DNA of 64,000 bases from Leptodactylus fallax. Lineage: Eukaryota > Chordata > Amphibia > Anura > Leptodactylidae. Positions 1 to 14,048 of the stretch are shown here, in pieces; position 1 is the stretch's first letter; the number at the start of each line of letters is the position of its first letter. The DNA lies in assembly GCA_947044405.1 (NCBI GenBank), contig CAMRHE010001105.1:62001-126000 (forward strand), written 5' to 3'. The notes beneath the pieces were generated by a model. It did no database searches. It saw only the letters and a program-made list of their open reading frames with translations, and was not told the DNA's origin. The translations under genes and the position numbers were made by a program.

Positions 1-3000
1 TAGTGAGCACAGCTCTGGATGTGACTGGAGGATAAGCCATAATTACAGACTAGTGAGCACAGCTCTGGATGTGACTGGAGTATAAGCTATAACTACAGAC
101 TAGTGAGCACAGCTCTGGATGTGACTGGAGGATAAGCCATAATTACAGACTAGTGAGCACAGCTCTGGATGTGACTGGAGTATAAGCTATAATTACAGAC
201 TAGTGAGCACAGCTCTGGATGTGACTGGAGTATAAGCCATAATTACAGACTAGTGAGCACAGCTCTGGATGTGGCTGGAGGATAAGCTATAATTACAGAC
301 TAGTGAGCACAGCTCTGGATGTGACTGGAGTATAAGCTATAATTACAGACTAGTGAGCACAGCTCTGGATGTGACTGGAGTATAAGCTATAATTACAGAC
401 TAGTGAGCACAGCTCTGGATGTGACTGGAGGATAAGCTATAATTACAGACTAGTGAGCACAGCTCTGGATGTGATTTGAGTATAAGCTATAATTACAGAC
501 TAGTGAGCACAGCTCTGGATGTGACTGGAGTATAAGCTATAATTACAGACTAGTGAGCACAGCTCTGGATGTGACTGGAGGATAAGGCATAACTACAGAC
601 TAGTGAGCACAGCTCTGGATGTGACTGGAGGATAAGCTATAATTACAGACTAGTGAGCACAGCTCTGGATGTGACTGGAGTATAAGCTATAACTACAGAC
701 TAGTGAGCACAGCTCTGGATGTGACTGGAGTATAAGCTATAACTACAGACTAGTGAGCACAGCTCTGGATGTGACTGGAGTATAAGCCATAATTACAGAC
801 TAGTGAGCACAGCTCTGGATGTGACTGGAGTATAAGCTATAATTACAGACTAGTGAGCACAGCTCTGGATGTGACTGGAGTATAAGCTATAACTACAGAC
901 TAGTGAGCACAGCTCTGGATGTGACTGGAGGATAAGCTATAATTACAGACTAGTGAGCACAGCTCTGGATGTGACTGGAGTATAAGGCATAACTACAGAC
1001 TAGTGAGCACAGCTCTGGATGTGACTGGAGTATAAGCTATAATTACAGACTAGTGAGCACAGCTCTGGATGTGACTGGAGTATAAGCCATAACTACAGAC
1101 TAGTGAGCACAGCTCTGGATGTGACTGGAGGATAAGCTATAATTACAGACTAGTGAGCACAGCTCTGGATGTGACTGGAGGATAAGCCATAACTACAGAC
1201 TAGTGAGCACAGCTCTGGATGTGACTGGAGGATAAGCTATAATTACAGACTAGTGAGCACAGCTCTGGATGTGACTGGAGGATAAGGCATAATTACAGAC
1301 TAGTGAGCACAGCTCTGGATGTGACTGGAGGATAAGCCATAATTACAGACTAGTGAGCACAGCTCTGGATGTGACTGGAGGATAAGGCATAATTACAGAC
1401 TAGTGAGCACAGCTCTGGATGTGACTGGAGGATAAGGCATAATTACAGACTAGTGAGCACAGCTCTGGATGTGACTGGAGGATAAGCTATAATTACAGAC
1501 TAGTGAGCACAGCTCTGGATGTGACTGGAGTATAAGCCATAACTACAGACTAGTGAGCACAGCTCTGGATGTGACTGGAGGATAAGCTATAATTACAGAC
1601 TAGTGAGCACAGCTCTGGATGTGACTGGAGGATAAGGCATAACTACAGACTAGTGAGCACAGCTCTGGATGTGACTGGAGGATAAGGCATAATTACAGAC
1701 TAGTGAGCACAGCTCTGGATGTGACTGGAGTATAAGCTATAACTACAGACTAGTGAGCACAGCTCTGGATGTGACTGGAGTATAAGCCATAATTACAGAC
1801 TAGTGAGCACAGCTCTGGATGTGACTGGAGGATAAGCTATAATTACAGACTAGTGAGCACAGCTCTGGATGTGACTGGAGTATAAGCTATAATTACAGAC
1901 TAGTGAGCACAGCTCTGGATGTGACTGGAGGATAAGGCATAATTACAGACTAGTGAGCACAGCTCTGGATGTGACTGGAGTATAAGCCATAATTACAGAC
2001 TAGTGAGCACAGCTCTGGATGTGACTGGAGTATAAGCTATAATTACAGACTAGTGAGCACAGCTCTGGATGTGACTGGAGTATAAGCTATAATTACAGAC
2101 TAGTGAGCACAGCTCTGGATGTGACTGGAGTATAAGCTATAATTACAGACTAGTGAGCACAGCTCTGGATGTGACTGGAGGATAAGGCATAATTACAGAC
2201 TAGTGAGCACAGCTCTGGATGTGACTGGAGTATAAGCCATAATTACAGACTAGTGAGCACAGCTCTGGATGTGACTGGAGTATAAGCTATAATTACAGAC
2301 TAGTGAGCACAGCTCTGGATGTGACTGGAGTATAAGCTATAATTACAGACTAGTGAGCACAGCTCTGGATGTGACTGGAGTATAAGCTATAATTACAGAC
2401 TAGTGAGCACAGCTCTGGATGTGACTGGAGGATAAGCTATAATTACAGACTAGTGAGCACAGCTCTGGATGTGGCTGGAGGATAAGCCATAATTACAGAC
2501 TAGTGAGCACAGCTCTGGATGTGACTGGAGTATAAGCTATAACTACAGACTAGTGAGCACAGCTCTGGATGTGACTGGAGGATAAGCTATAATTACAGAC
2601 TAGTGAGCACAGCTCTGGATGTGACTAGAGGATAAGCCATAATTACAGACTAGTGAGCACAGCTCTGGATGTGACTGGAGTATAAGCTATAATTACAGAC
2701 TAGTGAGCACAGCTCTGGATGTGACTGGAGTATAAGCTATAACTACAGACTAGTGAGCACAGCTCTGGATGTGACTGGAGGATAAGCTATAATTACAGAC
2801 TAGTGAGCACAGCTCTGGATGTGACTGGAGGATAAGGCATAATTACAGACTAGTGAGCACAGCTCTGGATGTGACTGGAGTATAAGCCATAATTACAGAC
2901 TAGTGAGCACAGCTCTGGATGTGACTGGAGGATAAGCCATAATTACAGACTAGTGAGCACAGCTCTGGATGTGACTAGAGGATAAGGCATAACTACAGAC

Positions 3001-5399
3001 TAGTGAGCACAGCTCTGGATGTGACTGGAGTATAAGCTATAATTACAGACTAGTGAGCACAGCTCTGGATGTGACTGGAGTATAAGCCATAATTACAGAC
3101 TAGTGAGCACAGCTCTGGATGTGACTGGAGGATAAGCCATAACTACAGACTAGTGAGCACAGCTCTGGATGTGACTGGAGGATAAGGCATAACTACAGAC
3201 TAGTGAGCACAGCTCTGGATGTGACTGGAGGATAAGGCATAATTACAGACTAGTGAGCACAGCTCTGGATGTGACTGGAGGATAAGCTATAATTACAGAC
3301 TAGTGAGCACAGCTCTGGATGTGACTGGAGGATAAGCTATAATTACAGACTAGTGAGCACAGCTCTGGATGTGACTGGAGGATAAGCTATAATTACAGAA
3401 TAGTGAGCACAGCTCTGGATGTGACTGGAGGATAAGGCATAATTACAGACTAGTGAGCACAGCTCTGGATGTGACTGGAGGATAAGGCATAATTACAGAC
3501 TAGTGAGCACAGCTCTGGATGTGACTGGAGTATAAGCTATAATTACAGACTAGTGAGCACAGCTCTGGATGTGACTGGAGGATAAGCCATAATTACAGAC
3601 TAGTGAGCACAGCTCTGGATGTGACTGGAGTATAAGCTATAACTACAGACTAGTGAGCACAGCTCTGGATGTGACTGGAGGATAAGCTATAATTACAGAC
3701 TAGTGAGCACAGCTCTGGATGTGACTGGAGGATAAGCTATAATTACAGACTAGTGAGCACAGCTCTGGATGTGACTGGAGGATAAGGCATAATTACAGAC
3801 TAGTGAGCACAGCTCTGGATGTGACTGGAATATAAGCTATAACTACAGACTAGTGAGCACAGCTCTGGATGTGACTGGAGGATAAGGCATAACTACAGAC
3901 TAGTGAGCACAGCTCTGGATGTGACTGGAGTATAAGCTATAACTACAGACTAGTGAGCACAGCTCTGGATGTGACTGGAGGATAAGCTATAATTACAGAC
4001 TAGTGAGCACAGCTCTGGATGTGACTGGAGTATAAGCTATAACTACAGACTAGTGAGCACAGCTCTGGATGTGACTGGAGGATAAGCTATAACTACAGAC
4101 TAGTGAGCACAGCTCTGGATGTGACTGGAGGATAAGCCATAACTACAGACTAGTGAGCACAGCTCTGGATGTGACTGGAGGATAAGCTATAACTACAGAC
4201 TAGTGAGCACAGCTCTGGATGTGACTGGAGTATAAACTATAATTACAGACTAGTGAGCACAGCTCTGGATGTGACTGGAGTATAAGCTATAATTACAGAC
4301 TAGTGAGCACAGCTCTGGATGTGACTGGAGTATAAGCCATAATTACAGACTAGTGAGCACAGCTCTGGATGTGACTGGAGTATAAGCCATAACTACAGAC
4401 TAGTGAGCACAGCTCTGGATGTGACTGGAGTATAAGCTATAATTACAGACTAGTGAGCACAGCTCTGGATGTGACTGGAGGATAAGCTATAATTACAGAC
4501 TAGTGAGCACAGCTCTGGATGTGACTGGAGTATAAGCTATAATTACAGACTAGTGAGCACAGCTCTGGATGTGACTGGAGTATAAGCTATAATTACAGAC
4601 TAGTGAGCACAGCTCTGGATGTGACTGGAGGATAAGCTATAACTACAGACTAGTGAGCACAGCTCTGGATGTGACTGGAGTATAAGCTATAATTACAGAC
4701 TAGTGAGCACAGCTCTGGATGTGACTGGAGGATAAGCTATAACTACAGACTAGTGAGCACAGCTCTGGATGTGACTGGAGTATAAGCTATAATTACAGAC
4801 TAGTGAGCACAGCTCTGGATGTGGCTGGAGGATAAGCTATAATTACAGACTAGTGAGCACAGCTCTGGATGTGACTGGAGTATAAGCTATAATTACAGAC
4901 TAGTGAGCACAGCTCTGGATGTGACTGGAGGATAAGGCATAACTACAGACTAGTGAGCACAGCTCTGGATGTGACTGGAGGATAAGCTATAATTACAGAC
5001 TAGTGAGCACAGCTCTGGATGTGACTGGAGTATAAGCTATAACTACAGACTAGTGAGCACAGCTCTGGATGTGACTGGAGTATAAGCTATAATTACAGAC
5101 TAGTGAGCACAGCTCTGGATGTGACTGGAGTATAAGCTATAATTACAGACTAGTGAGCACAGCTCTGGATGTGACTGGAGTATAAGCTATAACTACAGAC
5201 TAGTGAGCACAGCTCTGGATGTGACTGGAGGATAAGGCATAATTACAGACTAGTGAGCACAGCTCTGGATGTGACTGGAGGATAAGGCATAATTACAGAC
5301 TAGTGAGCACAGCTCTGGATGTGACTGGAGGATAAGCTATAATTACAGACTAGTGAGCACAGCTCTGGATGTGACTAGAGGATAAGCTATAATTACAGA

Positions 5400-8100
5400 C
5401 TAGTGAGCACAGCTCTGGATGTGACTGGAGGATAAGGCATAATTACAGACTAGTGAGCACAGCTCTGGATGTGACTGGAGGATAAGCTATAATTACAGAC
5501 TAGTGAGCACAGCTCTGGATGTGACTGGAGGATAAGCTATAATTACAGACTAGTGAGCACAGCTCTGGATGTGACTGGAGTATAAGCTATAACTACAGAC
5601 TAGTGAGCACAGCTCTGGATGTGACTGGAGGATAAGCCATAACTACAGACTAGTGAGCACAGCTCTGGATGTGACTGGAGTATAAGCTATAATTACAGAC
5701 TAGTGAGCACAGCTCTGGATGTGACTAGAGGATAAGGCATAACTACAGACTAGTGAGCACAGCTCTGGATGTGACTGGAGGATAAGGCATAACTACAGAC
5801 TAGTGAGCACAGCTCTGGATGTGACTGGAGGATAAGGCATAATTACAGACTAGTGAGCACAGCTCTGGATGTGACTGGAGTATAAGCTATAATTACAGAC
5901 TAGTGAGCACAGCTCTGGATGTGACTGGAGGATAAGCTATAATTACAGACTAGTGAGCACAGCTCTGGATGTGACTGGAGGATAAGCTATAATTACAGAC
6001 TAGTGAGCACAGCTCTGGATGTGACTGGAGGATAAGCCATAAGTACAGACTAGTGAGCACAGCTCTGGATGTGACTGGAGGATAAGCTATAATTACAGAC
6101 TAGTGAGCACAGCTCTGGATGTGACTGGAGGATAAGCTATAATTACAGACTAGTGAGCACAGCTCTGGATGTGACTGGAGGATAAGCTATAATTACAGAC
6201 TAGTGAGCACAGCTCTGGATGTGACTGGAGGATAAGGCATAACTACAGACTAGTGAGCACAGCTCTGGATGTGACTGGAGGATAAGCCATAATTACAGAC
6301 TAGTGAGCACAGCTCTGGATGTGACTGGAGGATAAGGCATAATTACAGACTAGTGAGCACAGCTCTGGATGTGACTGGAGTATAAGCCATAATTACAGAC
6401 TAGTGAGCACAGCTCTGGATGTGACTGGAGTATAAGCTATAATTACAGACTAGTGAGCACAGCTCTGGATGTGACTGGAATATAAGCTATAACTACAGAC
6501 TAGTGAGCACAGCTCTGGATGTGACTGGAGGATAAGGCATAATTACAGACTAGTGAGCACAGCTCTGGATGTGACTGGAGGATAAGCTATAATTACAGAC
6601 TAGTGAGCACAGCTCTGGATGTGACTGGAGGATAAGCTATAACTACAGACTAGTGAGCACAGCTCTGGATGTGACTGGAGTATAAGCCATAATTACAGAC
6701 TAGTGAGCACAGCTCTGGATGTGACTGGAGTATAAGCTATAACTACAGACTAGTGAGCACAGCTCTGGATGTGACTGGAGGATAAGCTATAACTACAGAC
6801 TAGTGAGCACAGCTCTGGATGTGACTGGAGTATAAACTATAATTACAGACTAGTGAGCACAGCTCTGGATGTGACTGGAGTATAAGCTATAATTACAGAC
6901 TAGTGAGCACAGCTCTGGATGTGACTGGAGGATAAGCTATAACTACAGACTAGTGAGCACAGCTCTGGATGTGACTGGAGTATAAGCTATAATTACAGAC
7001 TAGTGAGCACAGCTCTGGATGTGACTGGAGTATAAGCCATAATTACAGACTAGTGAGCACAGCTCTGGATGTGACTGGAGGATAAGCTATAATTACAGAC
7101 TAGTGAGCACAGCTCTGGATGTGACTGGAGGATAAGCTATAATTACAGACTAGTGAGCACAGGTCTGGATGTGACTGGAGTATAAGCTATAATTACAGAC
7201 TAGTGAGCACAGCTCTGGATGTGACTGGAGTATAAGCTATAATTACAGACTAGTGAGCACAGCTCTGGATGTGACTGGAGGATAAGCTATAACTACAGAC
7301 TAGTGAGCACAGCTCTGGATGTGACTGGAGGATAAGCCATAACTACAGACTAGTGAGCTCAGCTCTGGATGTGACTGAGTATAAGCTATAACTACAGACT
7401 AGTGAGCACAGCTCTGGATGTGACTGGAGGATAAGGCATAATTACAGACTAGTGAGCACAGCTCTGGATGTGACTGGAGGATAAGGCATAATTACAGACT
7501 AGTGAGCACAGCTCTGGATGTGACTGGAGGATAACCTATAATTACAGACTAGTGAGCACAGCTCTGGATGTGACTGGAGGATAAGCTATAATTACAGACT
7601 AGTGAGCACAGCTCTGGATGTGACTGGAGTATAAGCTATAATTACAGACTAGTGAGCACAGCTCTGGATGTGACTGGAGGATAAGCTATAATTACAGACT
7701 AGTGAGCACAGCTCTGGATGTGACTGGAGGATAAGCTATAATTACAGACTAGTGAGCACAGCTCTGGATGTGACTGGAGTATAAGCCATAATTACAGACT
7801 AGTGAGCACAGCTCTGGATGTGACTGGAGTATAAGCTATAACTACAGACTAGTGAGCACAGCTCTGGATGTGACTGGAGGATAAGCCATAATTACAGACT
7901 AGTGAGCACAGCTCTGGATGTGACTGGAGTATAAGCCATAATTACAGACTAGTGAGCACAGCTCTGGATGTGACTGGAGTATAAGCTATAATTACAGACT
8001 AGTGAGCACAGCTCTGGATGTGGCTGGAGGATAAGCTATAATTACAGACTAGTGAGCACAGCTCTGGATGTGACTGGAGTATAAGCTATAATTACAGACT
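5400..8100. repeat. Extra HOR block shared by copies A and D, first instance
   Basis: This stretch of about 2.6 kb is missing from copies B and C. It begins just after an A27 G-CT-T unit (A27 motif at 5376) and runs until the standard HOR middle resumes near 8.05-8.25 kb. Diagnostic private changes are AAGTAC at 6043, A30 at about 6479, A36 at about 6834, AGGTCT at about 7163, a 49-bp unit at 7351-7399 that lost a G, and AACCTAT at 7535. Every one recurs 27,385-27,387 bp downstream. The left junction differs from the second instance by about two whole units. Confidence 0.75.
7351..7399. repeat. 49-bp unit with lost G, shared with 34736-34784
   Basis: The unit reads GACTGAGT where the consensus has GACTGGAGT. 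The identical deletion recurs 27,385 bp downstream. This copy also has GAGCTC instead of GAGCAC (T at 7359), which the partner lacks, so that change came after the duplication or is an error. It is the first break of the 50-bp register in the window. Confidence 0.9.
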
Positions 8101-11100
8101 AGTGAGCACAGCTCTGGATGTGACTGGAGGATAAGGCATAATTACAGACTAGTGAGCACAGCTCTGGATGTGACTGGAGTATAAGCTATAATTACAGACT
8201 AGTGAGCACAGCTCTGGATGTGACTGGAGTATAAGCTATAACTACAGACTAGTGAGCACAGCTCTGGATGTGACTGGAGGATAAGCTATAATTACAGACT
8301 AGTGAGCACAGCTCTGGATGTGACTGGAGGATAAGGCATAATTACAGACTAGTGAGCACAGCTCTGGATGTGACTGGAGTATAAGCCATAATTACAGACT
8401 AGTGAGCACAGCTCTGGATGTGACTGGAGGATAAGCCATAATTACAGACTAGTGAGCACAGCTCTGGATGTGACTAGAGGATAAGGCATAACTACAGACT
8501 AGTGAGCACAGCTCTGGATGTGACTGGAGTATAAGCTATAATTACAGACTAGTGAGCACAGCTCTGGATGTGACTGGAGTATAAGCCATAATTACAGACT
8601 AGTGAGCACAGCTCTGGATGTGACTGGAGGATAAGCCATAACTACAGACTAGTGAGCACAGCTCTGGATGTGACTGGAGGATAAGGCATAACTACAGACT
8701 AGTGAGCACAGCTCTGGATGTGACTGGAGGATAAGGCATAATTACAGACTAGTGAGCACAGCTCTGGATGTGACTGGAGGATAAGCTATAATTACAGACT
8801 AGTGAGCACAGCTCTGGATGTGACTGGAGGATAAGCCATAACTACAGACTAGTGAGCACAGCTCTGGATGTGACTGGAGGATAAGCTATAATTACAGACT
8901 AGTGAGCACAGCTCTGGATGTGACTGGAGGATAAGCTATAATTACAGAATAGTGAGCACAGCTCTGGATGTGACTGGAGGATAAGGCATAATTACAGACT
9001 AGTGAGCACAGCTCTGGATGTGACTGGAGGATAAGGCATAATTACAGACTAGTGAGCACAGCTCTGGATGTGACTGGAGTATAAGCTATAATTACAGACT
9101 AGTGAGCACAGCTCTGGATGTGACTGGAGTATAAGCCATAATTACAGACTAGTGAGCACAGCTCTGGATGTGACTGGAGTATAAGCTATAACTACAGACT
9201 AGTGAGCACAGCTCTGGATGTGACTGGAGGATAAGCTATAATTACAGACTAGTGAGCACAGCTCTGGATGTGACTGGAGGATAAGCTATAATTACAGACT
9301 AGTGAGCACAGCTCTGGATGTGACTGGAGGATAAGGCATAATTACAGACTAGTGAGCACAGCTCTGGATGTGACTGGAGTATAAGCTATAATTACAGACT
9401 AGTGAGCACAGCTCTGGATGTGACTGGAATATAAGCTATAACTACAGACTAGTGAGCACAGCTCTGGATGTGACTGGAGGATAAGGCATAACTACAGACT
9501 AGTGAGCACAGCTCTGGATGTGACTGGAGTATAAGCTATAACTACAGACTAGTGAGCACAGCTCTGGATGTGACTGGAGGATAAGCTATAATTACAGACT
9601 AGTGAGCACAGCTCTGGATGTGACTGGAGTATAAGCTATAACTACAGACTAGTGAGCACAGCTCTGGATGTGACTGGAGGATAAGCTATAACTACAGACT
9701 AGTGAGCACAGCTCTGGATGTGACTGGAGGATAAGCCATAACTACAGACTAGTGAGCACAGCTCTGGATGTGACTGGAGGATAAGCTATAACTACAGACT
9801 AGTGAGCACAGCTCTGGATGTGACTGGAGTATAAACTATAATTACAGACTAGTGAGCACAGCTCTGGATGTGACTGGAGTATAAGCTATAATTACAGACT
9901 AGTGAGCACAGCTCTGGATGTGACTGGAGTATAAGCCATAATTACAGACTAGTGAGCACAGCTCTGGATGTGACTGGAGTATAAGCCATAACTACAGACT
10001 AGTGAGCACAGCTCTGGATGTGACTGGAGTATAAGCTATAATTACAGACTAGTGAGCACAGCTCTGGATGTGACTGGAGGATAAGCTATAATTACAGACT
10101 AGTGAGCACAGCTCTGGATGTGACTGGAGTATAAGCTATAATTACAGACTAGTGAGCACAGCTCTGGATGTGACTGGAGTATAAGCTATAATTACAGACT
10201 AGTGAGCACAGCTCTGGATGTGACTGGAGGATAAGCTATAACTACAGACTAGTGAGCACAGCTCTGGATGTGACTGGAGTATAAGCTATAATTACAGACT
10301 AGTGAGCACAGCTCTGGATGTGACTGGAGGATAAGCTATAACTACAGACTAGTGAGCACAGCTCTGGATGTGACTGGAGTATAAGCTATAATTACAGACT
10401 AGTGAGCACAGCTCTGGATGTGGCTGGAGGATAAGGCATAACTACAGACTAGTGAGCACAGCTCTGGATGTGACTGGAGTATAAGCTATAATTACAGACT
10501 AGTGAGCACAGCTCTGGATGTGACTGGAGGATAAGGCATAACTACAGACTAGTGAGCACAGCTCTGGATGTGACTGGAGGATAAGCTATAATTACAGACT
10601 AGTGAGCACAGCTCTGGATGTGACTGGAGTATAAGCTATAACTACAGACTAGTGAGCACAGCTCTGGATGTGACTGGAGTATAAGCTATAATTACAGACT
10701 AGTGAGCACAGCTCTGGATGTGACTGGAGTATAAGCTATAATTACAGACTAGTGAGCACAGCTCTGGATGTGACTGGAGTATAAGCTATAACTACAGACT
10801 AGTGAGCACAGCTCTGGATGTGACTGGAGGATAAGGCATAATTACAGACTAGTGAGCACAGCTCTGGATGTGACTGGAGGATAAGGCATAATTACAGACT
10901 AGTGAGCACAGCTCTGGATGTGACTGGAGGATAAGCTATAATTACAGACTAGTGAGCACAGCTCTGGATGTGACTGGAGTATAAGCTATAACTACAGACT
11001 AGTGAGCACAGCTCTGGATGTGACTGGAGGATAAGGCATAACTACAGACTAGTGAGCACAGCTCTGGATGTGACTGGAGGATAAGCTATAACTACAGACT

Positions 11101-13999
11101 AGTGAGCACAGCTCTGGATGTGACTGGAGGATAAGCTATAATTACAGACTAGTGAGCACAGCTCTGGATGTGACTGGAGGATAAGCTATAATTACAGACT
11201 AGTGAGCACAGCTCTGGATGTGACTGGAGGATAAGGCATAATTACAGACTAGTGAGCACAGCTCTGGATGTGACTGGAGGATAAGCCATAATTACAGACT
11301 AGTGAGCACAGCTCTGGATGTGACTGGAGGATAAGCCATAATTACAGACTAGTGAGCACAGCTCTGGATGTGACTGGAGTATAAGTCATAACTACAGACT
11401 AGTGAGCACAGCTCTGGATGTGACTGGAGGATAAGGCATAACTACAGACTAGTGAGCACAGCTCTGGATGTGACTGGAGTATAAGCCATAACTACAGACT
11501 AGTGAGCACAGCTCTGGATGTGACTGGAGTATAAGCTATAATTACAGACTAGTGAGCACAGCTCTGGATGTGACTGGAGGATAAGCTATAATTACAGACT
11601 AGTGAGCACAGCTCTGGATGTGACTGGAGTATAAGCCATAATTACAGACTAGTGAGCACAGCTCTGGATGTGACTGGAGGATAAGCTATAATTACAGACT
11701 AGTGAGCACAGCTCTGGATGTGACTGGAGTATAAGCCATAATTACAGACTAGTGAGCACAGCTCTGGATGTGACTGGAGTATAAGCCATAACTACAGACT
11801 AGTGAGCACAGCTCTGGATGTGACTGGAGGATAAGCTATAATTACAGACTAGTGAGCACAGCTCTGGATGTGACTGGAGTATAAGCTATAATTACAGACT
11901 AGTGAGCACAGCTCTGGATGTGACTGGAGGATAAGCTATAATTACAGACCAGTGAGCACAGCTCTGGATGTGACTGGAGGATAAGCTATAATTACAGACT
12001 AGTGAGCACAGCTCTGGATGTGACTGGAGGATAAGCTATAATTACAGACTAGTGAGCACAGCTCTGGATGTGACTGGAGTATAAGCCATAACTACAGACT
12101 AGTGAGCACAGCTCTGGATGTGACTGGAGTATAAGGCATAATTACAGACTAGTGAGCACAGGTCTGGATGTGACTGGAGGATAAGCTATAATTACAGACT
12201 AGTGAGCACAGCTCTGGATGTGACTGGAGGATAAGCTATAATTACAGACTAGTGAGCACAGCTCTGGATGTGACTGGAGTATAAGCTATAATTACAGACT
12301 AGTGAGCACAGCTCTGGATGTGACTGGAGGATAAGCTATAATTACAGACCAGTGAGCACAGCTCTGGATGTGACTGGAGGATAAGCTATAATTACAGACT
12401 AGTGAGCACAGCTCTGGATGTGACTGGAGGATAAGCTATAATTACAGACTAGTGAGCACAGCTCTGGATGTGACTGGAGGATAAGCCATAATTACAGACT
12501 AGTGAGCACAGCTCTGGATGTGACTGGAGTATAAGCTATAACTACAGACTAGTGAGCACAGCTCTGGATGTGACTGGAGTATAAGCTATAATTACAGACT
12601 AGTGAGCACAGCTCTGGATGTGACTGGAGGATAAGGCATAATTACAGACTAGTGAGCACAGCTCTGGATGTGACTGGAGGATAAGCTATAATTACAGACT
12701 AGTGAGCACAGCTCTGGATGTGACTGGAGGATAAGGCATAACTACAGACTAGTGAGCACAGCTCTGGATGTGACTGGAGTATAAGCTATAATTACAGACT
12801 AGTGAGCACAGCTCTGGATGTGACTGGAGTATAAGCTATAATTACAGACTAGTGAGCACAGCTCTGGATGTGACTGGAGGATAAGCCATAATTACAGACT
12901 AGTGAGCACAGCTCTGGATGTGACTGGAGGATAAGCTATAATTACAGACTAGTGAGCACAGCTCTGGATGTGACTGGAGGATAAGCTATAATTACAGACT
13001 AGTGAGCACAGCTCTGGATGTGACTGGAGGATAAGCTATAATTACAGACTAGTGAGCACAGCTCTGGATGTGACTGGAGTATAAGCCATAATTACAGACT
13101 AGTGAGCACAGCTCTGGATGTGACTGGAGGATAAGCTATAATTACAGACTAGTGAGCACAGCTCTGGATGTGACTGGAGTATAAGCCATAATTACAGGCT
13201 AGTGAGCACAGCTCTGGATGTGACTGGAGGATAAGCCATAACTACAGACTAGTGAGCACAGCTCTGGATGTGACTGGAGTATAAGGCATAACTACAGACT
13301 AGTGAGCACAGCTCTGGATGTGGCTGGAGCATAAGCTATAGTTACAGACTAGTGAGCACAGCTCTGGATGTGACTGGAGGATAAGCTATAACTACAGACT
13401 AGTGAGCACAGCTCTGGATGTGACTGGAGTATAAGCCATAACTACAGACTAGTGAGCACAGCTCTGGATGTGACTGGAGTATAAGGCATAACTACAGACT
13501 AGTGAGCACAGCTCTGGATGTGACTGGAGGATAAGCCATAACTACAGACTAGTGAGCACAGCTCTGGATGTGGCTGGAGTATAAGCTATAGTTACAGACT
13601 AGTGAGCACAGCTCTGGATGTGACTGGAGGATAAGCTATAACTACAGACTAGTGAGCACAGCTCTGGATGTGACTGGAGTATAAGCCATAACTACAGACT
13701 AGTGAGCACAGCTCTGGATGTGACTGGAGTATAAGGCATAACTACAGACTAGTGAGCACAGCTCTGGATGTGACTGGAGTATAAGGCATAACTACAGACT
13801 AGTGAGCACAGCTCTGGATGTGACTGGAGGATAAGCTATAATTACAGACTAGTGAGCACAGCTCTGGATGTGACTGGAGGATAAGCTATAACTACAGACT
13901 AGTGAGCACAGCTCTGGATGTGACTGGAGGATAAGCTATAACTACAGACTAGTGAGCACAGCTCTGGATGTGACTGGAGTATAAGCCATAACTACAGAC

Positions 14000-14048
14000 T
14001 AGTGAGCACAGCTCTGGATGTGACTGGAGGATAAGCTATAATACAGAC
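14000..14048. repeat. 49-bp unit with one T lost at positions 43-44
   Basis: The unit reads ATAATACAG where the consensus has ATAATTACAG. The lost base lies at the T/C polymorphic site (43) or its T neighbour. The register shifts by -1 from here. Confidence 0.9.
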
